Source of the DNA: Deltaproteobacteria bacterium
Lineage (GTDB): Bacteria > Myxococcota_A > Polyangia > Polyangiales > Ga0077539
Assembly (NCBI GenBank): GCA_947477565.1
Contig: CANJUR010000009.1
Coordinates: 1-64,000 of the forward strand
Direction: 5' to 3'
DNA length: 64,000 nt
How positions within the stretch are numbered: position 1 is the stretch's first letter; the number at the start of each line of letters is the position of its first letter. Made by a program: the position numbers and the translations under genes. Under the pieces are notes generated by a model. That model did not search any database, had not been told where the DNA came from, and was given only the letters and a program-made list of their open reading frames with translations. This document shows positions 15,658 to 22,946 of this stretch, in pieces.

Positions 15658-15948
15658 GGGTCTGGTGCAGGGCGGTCCGCGCGGGTCACCCGTGACCTGG
15701 GGATGAGCGCGGGCAAGTTTCTGGCGAGGGTTGTGTAGACGCTCAACGGGAGGGGACGGCGCACGATGAGCACCGAGCGGTCGCAGTGGTGGACCCCCCG
15801 CGTTGCGGTGGTTGTGCGCGCCCATCACCACGAGCACTGCGTTTTCGGTCCTGGCAACGTGACCGATGACCTGCCAGATCACGCCTTTCGCGGGAATGCG
15901 GGCACTGAAGTTGGAGGGTCGGTCGATGGCGATTTCGCGCGGGGTGCG

Positions 15949-17643
15949 TCAGGGCGCAAGCCACGGGCGCGCCGGCGGTGGCTCGACAAGCGCGCTACCC
16001 GCGACGGGCTCTTCGTAGACGAGCGCCTGCGCGTCGGGGTCGAGGGTCACCCGCGTCACGACGAAGCCCGGCCGCGCGGTGACCGCGGCGAGACGCGCGC
16101 CGTCGATTCCGAGATCGACGGGGATCTCCACACTCTCGCCCGCTGCGCCCTCCACCCGCACCACGAACATCATCCCGCGACCGCTCCCATGGGGATTGAC
16201 CGTCACCGTGACGACGCCGTCGGCGGTGGTATTGCGCTCGACGCGCGCGGTCGGCCAGGTGGGCGCCCCATCGCCGACGAGCCAGCCCTGAACGTAGGCC
16301 TCGAGGCTGGCGCCGGTGCGGTGTTCGAGCGCTCGGCGCACGTCGTCGAGGGAGAGTGCGTGGGCGCGGCCGAGCAGGTCTTGCAGCGCGCTGAGCACGA
16401 CCTCGCGCGAGTAACGCACCTCGAGTTGCCGGAAGAGCACCAGGGGTCCTGGTCCGTAAGCGGAGCCGTAGAAGTCGTTGATGGCCACGTCGCCGGTCGG
16501 CACCGGGTGGAATCGCAGCGCGCGGGCGGAGTTCTTCCAGAGACGCGCGGTGGCGAGCGCACGGGCCTCGGTGAGCCGCGTCGATTCGTAGACGAAGGCC
16601 AGGTACTCGGCCATCGACTCCTTCCAGACGAAGTCGCGCACGGAAGCGATCGTGGTCTGGTCGCCCGCCCACTGATGCGCAATCTCGTGGAAGGCCGTGT
16701 GCTCCGCGTTGCCGATGCTGAGCGTCTGCGCGAGGGCGATGTTGCCCGGGTGCTCGAAGCCCGCCCAGACGGTCGGTGCAACCACGAAGCGAAGCGAGTC
16801 GCCGTACGGGTACGGCCCGAAGCGCCCACTCATGAAGGTCACCATTCCTTGCACGCGCGTGGGGTCCAGGGAGTCGGTGACGGCGGAGCCCGGAACGTCG
16901 TGGAGGGTGAGCGCGACGTCGCCCGCGCGCCCAAGGGAGTGCTCGACCCAGCGCTGCCCCGCCATCACGCCGAAGGTGCTGTAGGTCGGCCCGCCGGCGA
17001 AGGCGAAGTCGCACTCGGTGAGGGTCGCAGTGGCGGTGATCGTTCCGGGACAGAAGACCTGCGTGCCCGATGGGTGAGTGACGTTGAAGTGGTAGGTGGC
17101 GAATACGCTCGGGTCGTTGTCGCAAGCGCCAAAGCGGTCGCACTGCGCGACCCAGGAGAGCAGGTAGGTGAACTTTCCTCCCGCAAGGTCGCGGCGGCTG
17201 CTGAAGCCCACCTGCGTACTGCGGAGCGTCCCTAGCCCAAGAGTCGCGCTCGCGGCGAGGGTGACAGTGCTTCCAGCGGCCCAGCCGTGGCCCGTTGGAT
17301 CGCACGCGGTGAGACGGCCATCGACGAGCGCGACGTCGCGGGCAGGCGCTCCGTCGAGGGTGACCTCCTCGGCGGCCTCGGGTCGAAACGGCAGCGCAAC
17401 GCAGTCGCCCGCAACGCTCAATCGCAGGCGCAGGCGGGCCGTGGCGCGGCGGGTGTCGATGTCGAGGTCGTAGTCGTAGTGCTCAACGGCGAAGCGCGCA
17501 GGGCCGGTGACCGCGGCGTCGATCGGGGCCGCGTCCACGGCAGCGTCCACGGCAGCATCCAGCGTCGGCGCAGCCGGCGGATCGGAGCCGCACGCGAGCG
17601 GAGCACTGACGGCAAGCAACACGAGAGGCAGACGAGTACGCAT
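15949..17643 (-). CDS. M1-family (gluzincin) metallopeptidase lipoprotein
   Basis: 564 residues. Signal peptide MRTRLPLVLLAVSAPLA-C, then a DAAVDAAVDAAPIDAAV linker. The gluzincin signature is complete: H319-E-I-A-H323 followed 18 residues later by E342 (KESMAEYLAF), as in M1 aminopeptidases. The exopeptidase GAMEN-type loop is represented by GFEHPGNIAL (297-304 region), so the N-terminal amine recognition glutamate may be retained. The N-terminal beta domain (HYDYDLDIDTRRATARLRLR) is the typical M1 saddle. About eight cysteines suggest disulphides. It is probably a cell-surface aminopeptidase; substrate unknown. Only 33 bp separate it from the divergent gene at 17677. Confidence 0.9.
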   Translation of the reverse strand: MRTRLPLVLLAVSAPLACGSDPPAAPTLDAAVDAAVDAAPIDAAVTGPARFAVEHYDYDLDIDTRRATARLRLRLSVAGDCVALPFRPEAAEEVTLDGAPARDVALVDGRLTACDPTGHGWAAGSTVTLAASATLGLGTLRSTQVGFSSRRDLAGGKFTYLLSWVAQCDRFGACDNDPSVFATYHFNVTHPSGTQVFCPGTITATATLTECDFAFAGGPTYSTFGVMAGQRWVEHSLGRAGDVALTLHDVPGSAVTDSLDPTRVQGMVTFMSGRFGPYPYGDSLRFVVAPTVWAGFEHPGNIALAQTLSIGNAEHTAFHEIAHQWAGDQTTIASVRDFVWKESMAEYLAFVYESTRLTEARALATARLWKNSARALRFHPVPTGDVAINDFYGSAYGPGPLVLFRQLEVRYSREVVLSALQDLLGRAHALSLDDVRRALEHRTGASLEAYVQGWLVGDGAPTWPTARVERNTTADGVVTVTVNPHGSGRGMMFVVRVEGAAGESVEIPVDLGIDGARLAAVTARPGFVVTRVTLDPDAQALVYEEPVAGSALVEPPPARPWLAP

Positions 17644-17676
17644 GGCGTGCGCGAGTGTCGCAGATCAGGGTTCACC

Positions 17677-18396
17677 ATGGGATCATCGCTGCCCATGAGC
17701 GTTCTCCGGTCGGTGTTGGCGGTGATGGCTGGAGGCGCGCTGGCGCTGGGCTGCGGCGGCGACGGAGTGGACTGCAACTGCCCGACAACCCCGCCGCGGG
17801 GCTGCGTGTACACCGGACGCCAGGGGTGCCAGTGCGCGGCGATGGTGTGCTCAGACAGCGGCCCGGTGATCGACGTCGGACCGGACGTGGGCACGGACGT
17901 GGGCACGGATGCGGGTACGGATGTGGGCTTCGATGCGGGCTTCGATGTGGGCTTCGATGCGGGCTTCGATGCGGGCTTCGATGCGGGCTTCGATGTGGGC
18001 TTCGATGCGCGAGCGGACGTCGGGCGGGATGTGGGTACGGACGTCGGGCGGGACGTCGGGCGGGATGTCGGGCGGGATGTGCCCGTCAGTCAGCCGGGTG
18101 ACGCCGCGCGGCCGCCGTGCGCACCGATGCCGGTGGACTGCTCGGGTGACTCAGAATGCTCTTTTACCGTTTACACGGTGTCGTGCGACGGTCGGCAACG
18201 AGCGGTGGCCTTTCACTACCCAGCACCGACGTTAGCTGTGTTCCTGGCGTGTTGGCGAGATCAGGTCGCGTCGATGACCTGCATGGTCACCGACACACGC
18301 ATCCAGTTGGGCGACACGATGACCTTCGTTGGCGCCGGAGCGGCGATCTCGGCGGTTTGTACGAGCGGCGTTTGCCAGGTGACCGCACGGCCATGA
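17677..18396 (+). CDS. Lipoprotein with (DVGx)n tetrapeptide repeats
   Basis: The ATG at 17677 has AGGG at 6-base spacing; the ATG at 17695 is a shorter alternative. Signal peptide MGSSLPMSVLRSVLAVMAGG with lipobox ALG-C. A short Cys-rich module follows (DCNCPTTPPRGCVYTGRQGC), then 17 consecutive tetrapeptides D-[VA]-G-[TFRP]. The C-terminal ~80-residue domain has six cysteines (PCAPMPVDCSGDSECSFTVY, CVTSGVCQV-like end). The repeat is an extended, acidic spacer placing the Cys domain away from the membrane. It overlaps the FAD enzyme gene (ATGA). Function unknown. Confidence 0.78.
   Translation: MGSSLPMSVLRSVLAVMAGGALALGCGGDGVDCNCPTTPPRGCVYTGRQGCQCAAMVCSDSGPVIDVGPDVGTDVGTDAGTDVGFDAGFDVGFDAGFDAGFDAGFDVGFDARADVGRDVGTDVGRDVGRDVGRDVPVSQPGDAARPPCAPMPVDCSGDSECSFTVYTVSCDGRQRAVAFHYPAPTLAVFLACWRDQVASMTCMVTDTRIQLGDTMTFVGAGAAISAVCTSGVCQVTARP
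17872..18075. repeat. 12-bp coding minisatellite, 17 units
   Basis: Seventeen tandem 12-bp units of the type GATGCGGGCTTC / GACGTCGGGCGG coding Asp-(Val/Ala)-Gly-(Thr/Phe/Arg/Pro). Units of the same subtype cluster (TTC-type in the middle, CGG-type at the end), the pattern expected of recent slippage or unequal crossover. Confidence 0.92.
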
Positions 18397-19547
18397 GCGA
18401 GTCGCCGTTGGATGTACTGGTGATCGGTGCGGGGCCCTCGGGGTGCGCCGCGGGTGTGGTGCTCGCGCGGGCGGGGCTCCGTGTGCGGGTGATCGATCGG
18501 GCAACGTTTCCGCGGCCGAAGGTGTGCGGCGACGCACTCTCCAATCGGGCCATCGCCATCATCGGGTCCCTAGGGGCGGGCGCCGCGCTGGCCGCCGCGC
18601 CGCACACCGACGTCCTCGGCGCACTCGCGCTTCTGCCCGACGGGAGCAGCATCCCGCGCGACTATGGCGCAGCTCGCGGGATGATCGTCGGACGGCTCGA
18701 CCTAGACGCCTTGCTGGTGCGCGCGCTCGCCGCGTCGGGCGCAGAGGTGAGCGAAGGCATCGCCGTGGAAGACCTCGTCATCGAGGGCGGAGCAGTGGTG
18801 GGCGCACGCATCGCGGGCACGGTAGTGCGGGCGCGGGTGGTGCTGGCCGCGGACGGTCCGGGCTCCGTCGCCAACCGCTCGCTGGGCCTGGCGAAGCCGC
18901 GCGGGCGAGGGCTGGCGATCTCCGCGACGGCGTACTTCGAAGGCGTGACCGGAGCCCTGCGCGAGGGCTGGAGCGAACACTGGTTCGACCCGTCGCTCCC
19001 GTATGGCTACGGATGGATCTTCCCCGCCGTGGAGGGCGTCGCCAACGTGGGAGTGTACCTCCGTCGCGATGGCTACGATGCGCGCGGACTGGCGCTCGGA
19101 GCGCTCTTCGAGAGGTTTCTGGGGCAGCATCCGAAGCGCTTCGCGGGGGCGCGGCGCGTGAGCAAAGTGCGCACCTGGCAACTGCCCCTGAGCGACCTCG
19201 GCGTGCGCGTCGGGATGCCAGGGTTGTTGACCACCGGGGATGCTGGGCGGCACGTCGATCCGCTCACCGGCGAAGGCATCTGGCAGGCGCTGCGCACGGG
19301 CGAGATCGCGGGCGAGGTGTGCGCCGCTGCGTTGCGCGCGGGGGTCCTCGATGTGGCCGCCGTACGGCGATACCGCTGGCGCGTGGCGCGCGAGGTGGAC
19401 GCCCCGGCGACGCTGCGCGGAGGCATCCAGGACGGGATGCAGGCGCTCGTTGCGAGCGGGCTCTACCGTCGGCGAGAGCTTCAAGCCCTGCTCAAGTGGG
19501 GCTACAGCAGCGGCGCGCTCGAGGTCTCGAAGTCCGTCGCAGGGTGA
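18393..19547 (+). CDS. FAD-dependent oxidoreductase, geranylgeranyl-reductase family
   Basis: 384 residues from ATG 18393, overlapping the preceding stop. Rossmann FAD-binding motif VIGAGPSGCAAG (residues ~9-20) and the family signature FPRPKVCGD shortly after. The second FAD contact is TTGDAGRHVDPLTGEGI, all characteristic of the geranylgeranyl reductase / flavin monooxygenase-like group (GGR, menaquinone-reducing MenJ, digeranylgeranyl-glycerophospholipid reductase). The probable reaction is reduction of isoprenoid double bonds, or oxidation of an aromatic or lipid substrate; sequence alone does not decide. Soluble or peripherally membrane-bound. It is translationally coupled to a lipoprotein, an unexpected partner. 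Confidence 0.87.
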   Translation: MSESPLDVLVIGAGPSGCAAGVVLARAGLRVRVIDRATFPRPKVCGDALSNRAIAIIGSLGAGAALAAAPHTDVLGALALLPDGSSIPRDYGAARGMIVGRLDLDALLVRALAASGAEVSEGIAVEDLVIEGGAVVGARIAGTVVRARVVLAADGPGSVANRSLGLAKPRGRGLAISATAYFEGVTGALREGWSEHWFDPSLPYGYGWIFPAVEGVANVGVYLRRDGYDARGLALGALFERFLGQHPKRFAGARRVSKVRTWQLPLSDLGVRVGMPGLLTTGDAGRHVDPLTGEGIWQALRTGEIAGEVCAAALRAGVLDVAAVRRYRWRVAREVDAPATLRGGIQDGMQALVASGLYRRRELQALLKWGYSSGALEVSKSVAG

Positions 19548-19555
19548 CGCCCGGA

Positions 19556-19613
19556 TTCATCACCGGTGATGAACAGCGCATCACCGGTGATGAACAGCGC
19601 ATCACCGGTGATG
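19556..19613. repeat. Three palindromes at 21-bp period
   Basis: Three copies of the perfect palindrome CATCACCGGTGATG at 19558, 19579 and 19600; the first extends to 18 bp (TTCATCACCGGTGATGAA). Spacer AACAGCG is identical between copies. The array begins 8 bp after the stop of the FAD enzyme and ends 84 bp before the PLD gene. A 21-bp period equals two helical turns, so protein dimers would bind on one face of DNA; it looks like an operator array, though array-type repeats (REP-like) are not excluded. Confidence 0.85.
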
Positions 19614-19696
19614 AACCCACCCCTCACCTCGCAGCGACCACCGACCCATCGGGGCGCGCGCCCTCGTCGCACCCTGCGTGTTATCCCCGTCCGATC

Positions 19697-21127
19697 GTGA
19701 CCCCAGCACACGCTCGCCGACGGCGCTCCTTCCCTTTCGTGGTCGCTCTCGTCGCCACGCTGCACGCTTGCAGCGAGAGCACGGAGGTCGTCATCGACCC
19801 GATCCCGGACGCAGCGGGTTTCGACGACTGGTACCAACCCGTCGAGGACGCCGCCGTCATCGAGGAGCGCGAGATCGACGACCCCACGGACGTCCCCGCC
19901 CTCGACGCCCCGCCCCCGCCGGAGGACGCCCCGCTCGCGACGATCGACCTCGGTGCGCTGGATGCCCCGCTCGCGACGATCGACCTCGGTGCGCTGGATG
20001 CCCCGCTCGCGACGGTGGACGCGGGCGGCGTGCGAGACGCCGGGAGCCCACCGCCGGCACCAGCCGATGCCGGGAGCACGCCGCCGCCGCCGCCACCGCC
20101 GCATTTCACCACGGTGTTCTCCACGCGCCGCTCGAACAACGCTCCCGATACGGCCGTCGAGGACGCGATCGTCAACCTCATCCGCCACGCCGCGCCGGGG
20201 TCACGCATCCGCGTCGCGATCTTCTCCTTCACCCGCAACGGCCCATCGGCGGAGCTCATCGCGGCAGCGCGGCGCGGCATCGACGTGCGCATCGTCTTCG
20301 ACGGCGATGCCGTTCACACCACGGGCTCGGAGGTCGCGATGCTCCGCGCCGGGCTCGGCGTCGATCGGGTCACCGTCTGCGGCGCCCCGGGGACGTCGTG
20401 CAACGGGAGCGGGATCATGCATCACAAGACGTTCTTGTTTTCGGCGCTCGAGGATGGGTCGCGCGACGTGGTGGTGCAGGCGTCGCACAACCTCACCACC
20501 ACCCAACTCTCGATGCACAACAACGCCGTGATCGTCCGCGACGACGCCGCCCTCTTCGCCGGCTACGAGCGCACCTGGAACGACCTCCGCCGGGACGCCA
20601 ACGTCGTGAACTACTACCGCATCGACGACGGCGACCGCGCCACCCGCGTGTACTTCTTCCCGCGCACGGACGGCGACACGGCGGTGTCCGTGATCAACAA
20701 CGTCGATTGCGTGGCGGGGTCGCATGTGCGCGTGACCATGGCGTTTTTTACGGACCGGCGCGTGGCCGTCGCGCAAGCGCTGGCGGCGCGTCGGCGAGCG
20801 GGATGCGCCGTGGAGGCCGTCATCGGCGACGCGGAGATTCGCGCGGGCTCGTCGGTGCTCTCCACGCTGCGCTCCGCAGGGGTGGCCGTGACGCTCTACC
20901 CCGCCCGCGCAGGCGGCTGGACCATCCACTCCAAGTACCTGCTCGTCGACTCGCGCTACGCAGGATCGACCACCCCGCGGCGGCTGGTCTTCACGGGTTC
21001 GCACAACTGGACCGGACCCGCCCTCGACGCCAACGACGAGACCCTGCTCCGCGTCGAAGACGACGGCGTCTACAACGCCTTTCTCGCCGACTGGAACCTC
21101 GTCCGCGCCGCCGCCTCGCGGCCCTGA
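19697..21127 (+). CDS. Phospholipase D-superfamily lipoprotein
   Basis: GTG start at 19697, signal peptide (RRRRSFPFVVALVATLHA-C), then a ~110-residue acidic/Pro-rich linker with 12-residue repeats DAPLATIDLGAL (19925-20020) ending in PPPPPPP. The catalytic part is a two-domain PLD fold: first HxK in H242-H-K244 (MHHKTFLFSAL) preceded by AIFSFTRNGPSAELI, second H411-S-K413 (TIHSKYLLVDS) followed by GSHNWTG. Both half-sites look intact, each with downstream Asn/Gly (ASHNLTT, GSHNWTG). Candidate roles are phosphodiesterase on lipids or nucleic acids outside the cytoplasm. Possible control by the palindrome array upstream. Confidence 0.9.
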   Translation: MTPAHARRRRSFPFVVALVATLHACSESTEVVIDPIPDAAGFDDWYQPVEDAAVIEEREIDDPTDVPALDAPPPPEDAPLATIDLGALDAPLATIDLGALDAPLATVDAGGVRDAGSPPPAPADAGSTPPPPPPPHFTTVFSTRRSNNAPDTAVEDAIVNLIRHAAPGSRIRVAIFSFTRNGPSAELIAAARRGIDVRIVFDGDAVHTTGSEVAMLRAGLGVDRVTVCGAPGTSCNGSGIMHHKTFLFSALEDGSRDVVVQASHNLTTTQLSMHNNAVIVRDDAALFAGYERTWNDLRRDANVVNYYRIDDGDRATRVYFFPRTDGDTAVSVINNVDCVAGSHVRVTMAFFTDRRVAVAQALAARRRAGCAVEAVIGDAEIRAGSSVLSTLRSAGVAVTLYPARAGGWTIHSKYLLVDSRYAGSTTPRRLVFTGSHNWTGPALDANDETLLRVEDDGVYNAFLADWNLVRAAASRP

Positions 21128-21134
21128 ACACCCT

Positions 21135-21635
21135 TCAACCGCGGGTCATCTCGAGCATCGTCGGACGGAAGCCGTACTTCGCGAAGAGCCGCTGCGCCCG
21201 CTCGTTGGACACCATCGTGTGCAACACCACCCGCGCATCGCCCCGCGCCGCGACGTCCGCCACAAACGCCGCCATCAGCGCCTCGCCCACCTGCGCGCCG
21301 CGCGCCGCTGTATCGACGAAGATGTCGTGCAGCGCGATGTGGGCATCGAGGAGCATGTTCCAGTCGCGGCCCTCGACGCGCGCGTAGGTGTACCCAAGCA
21401 CGCGACCGTCGCCATCGACCGCCACGCGAATCATCGCCTCGGGGTTGCTGATTTCCTTTGCAAACCACCGCCGGTAGCCCTCCTCCACCCCTTTCGCGAG
21501 CAGAAACCGCCGCGCGTCCACCTCGTGGTGAAACCGCACCAGCGCCCCCGCCAACACCCCGAGCACCCCGAGATCGGCCTCCTCCGCGGGGCGCACCGTC
21601 ACACTGATCGTCTTCTCCATGGCGACGTTCACCAT
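21135..21635 (-). CDS. GNAT-family N-acetyltransferase
   Basis: 166 residues from ATG 21635 (GAGGGG five bases upstream; ATG 21620 is an alternative). Begins MVNVAMEKTISVTVRPAEEA, then the GNAT fold: IRVAVDGDGRVLGYTYARVE (beta2-4), HDIFVDTAARGAQVGEALMA (acetyl-CoA pyrophosphate loop, R-G-A-Q-V-G in place of the usual R-G-x-G-x-G), and VVLHTMVSNERAQRLFAKYG (beta6-alpha4 NxxAxxLYxxxGF). Substrate unknown. Convergent with the PLD gene and divergent from the Nif3 gene, whose start is 27 bp away, so their promoters overlap. Confidence 0.85.
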   Translation of the reverse strand: MVNVAMEKTISVTVRPAEEADLGVLGVLAGALVRFHHEVDARRFLLAKGVEEGYRRWFAKEISNPEAMIRVAVDGDGRVLGYTYARVEGRDWNMLLDAHIALHDIFVDTAARGAQVGEALMAAFVADVAARGDARVVLHTMVSNERAQRLFAKYGFRPTMLEMTRG

Positions 21636-21662
21636 AGGGCCCCTCTGGTACGTTTCGCCACG

Positions 21663-22439
21663 ATGCTCACCGTCCACGACCTCTGCCGCGCCATGGACAC
21701 CCTCGCTCCGCCCGACCGCGCCGAGTCCTGGGACAACGTAGGCCTGCTCGTGGGCGACCGCGCCGCGCCCATCCACCAGGTGCTGCTCGCCATCGACCTC
21801 ACGCACCCCGTTCTCGACGAGGCCCGCGCCCGCGGATGCACCGCCATCGTCGCCTACCACCCCGTGATCTTCAGCGGACTCAAGCGCGTCCTCGCGGGCA
21901 GCATCGCCTACGATCTCATCCGTCACGGCGTGGCCGTGTACAGCCCTCACACCGCGCTCGACGTCGCCGAAGGCGGCACCAACGACGTGCTCGCAGACGC
22001 TGTCGAGATGACCCACCGCGCGCCGCTCCGGGTGACCATTCCAGCGGAGGGCCTCGGGCTCGGCCGCGTCGGCGCCGTCGCCCCCATCGAGCGCTGCGCA
22101 CTGCTCGCGAAGGTGCGCGCGGCGCTGGCCATCGACCACCTCCTGGTCGCCGGCCCCACCGAAGGGACCGTGACGCGCGTGGCAGTGGGCGCAGGCGCGT
22201 GCGGCGACCTGCTCGACGAAGTCATCGCCTCCGGCGCTGGGCTCTACGTGACCGGCGAGATGCGCCACCACGACGCACTGCGGGCCGCGGCGGCGGGCGT
22301 CACCGTGGCGTGCGCGCTGCACTCCAACAGCGAGCGACGCACCCTCGGCGTACTCGCAACGCGGCTGCGCGCGGCGCTCCCCGGCGTCGGAGTGGAGGTC
22401 TCCACCGCCGACCGCGATCCGTTTCGCGTGCTGGGCTAA
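21663..22439 (+). CDS. Nif3-like dinuclear metal protein
   Basis: 258 residues, the usual length for the YbgI/Nif3 family. Metal ligands and signatures are in place: ESWDNVGLLVGD at the N-terminus, YHPVIFSGLKRV with the metal-binding His, HTALDVAEGGTNDVLA (HTxxD), and at the C-terminus GLYVTGEMRHHDALRA and ALHSNSERRTLG (HxxSE). Annotated in databases as GTP cyclohydrolase I type 2 homologue or radiation-related hydrolase; the physiological reaction is unsettled. Cytoplasmic, hexameric in known structures. Confidence 0.93.
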   Translation: MLTVHDLCRAMDTLAPPDRAESWDNVGLLVGDRAAPIHQVLLAIDLTHPVLDEARARGCTAIVAYHPVIFSGLKRVLAGSIAYDLIRHGVAVYSPHTALDVAEGGTNDVLADAVEMTHRAPLRVTIPAEGLGLGRVGAVAPIERCALLAKVRAALAIDHLLVAGPTEGTVTRVAVGAGACGDLLDEVIASGAGLYVTGEMRHHDALRAAAAGVTVACALHSNSERRTLGVLATRLRAALPGVGVEVSTADRDPFRVLG

Positions 22440-22547
22440 AGGGCCAACTCGAAGCCGTTTTGGCCTGGCATGCATGCGCGGGACACGACCCACCCCGCCA
22501 GCCGCGCACCCCGTATGAACGGGCCCAACGAAGCGCGGCGGTAGTAC

Positions 22548-22943
22548 TTACGGGCACCCGCGCTGCGCCGCGCTCCACGCCTCGCCCACGCGCCGCACGG
22601 CCACGTCGGTCTCGATCGCATCATCGATGCCGCGCTGCGCCACCGGAAGCATCTGCGACCAGCGCGCGCGCAGCCCACGCAGGCACGCCGGCGTCTCGCC
22701 GTGCACCGAGAGCGCGTCCTCGCAGCGACCCGCGCGCACCACCCAGCGCGCCCGGTCGCGTCGCAGCGCCAGGCGCATCGCGCCCTCCAACTGCCCCGCC
22801 GTGGGGCCATCGCCCACGCCATCGAGAGCGCAGCGCGCCCACTGCGCCATCGCCTCGCGAGGGCTCCGCGGGCCGTCGTCCTGGGCGCCGCCGCGCTCGC
22901 AGCCCGCGAGCGCTCCGACCACCAGCAGCCACGCCCCGCGCAC
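22548..22943 (-). CDS. Small lipoprotein
   Basis: 131 residues from GTG 22943, three bases after the stop of the zinc-ribbon/TPR gene. Signal peptide VRGAWLLVVGALAG-C. The mature chain is helical and Arg/Ala-rich with five more Cys (RCALDGVGDG, GRCEDALSVHGETPACLRGL, terminal GCP). It probably acts with the preceding membrane protein. Family not recognised. Confidence 0.7.
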   Translation of the reverse strand: MRGAWLLVVGALAGCERGGAQDDGPRSPREAMAQWARCALDGVGDGPTAGQLEGAMRLALRRDRARWVVRAGRCEDALSVHGETPACLRGLRARWSQMLPVAQRGIDDAIETDVAVRRVGEAWSAAQRGCP

Positions 22944-22946
22944 GAC

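Larger units (their letters stand above)
15520..15948. other. Gene-free stretch with promoter region and terminator
   Basis: The ~430 bp between the bPH2 gene and the M1-type peptidase gene hold no convincing gene: open frames on both strands read as low-complexity Arg/Pro/His strings. Bases 15550-15660 are distinctly AT-richer than anything nearby and contain the palindrome and terminator listed separately; 15660-15948 is GC-rich and featureless to me. Confidence 0.55.

Noticed and set aside
15532..15882. A 116-codon minus-strand frame in the gene-free stretch
   Set aside because: Pro/Arg/His-rich, spans a terminator and an AT-rich promoter-like patch, no ribosome site.
19556..19613. The 21-bp-period palindromes as a CRISPR or terminator
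   Set aside because: The 7-bp spacers are identical, too short for CRISPR, and no U-run follows the hairpins.
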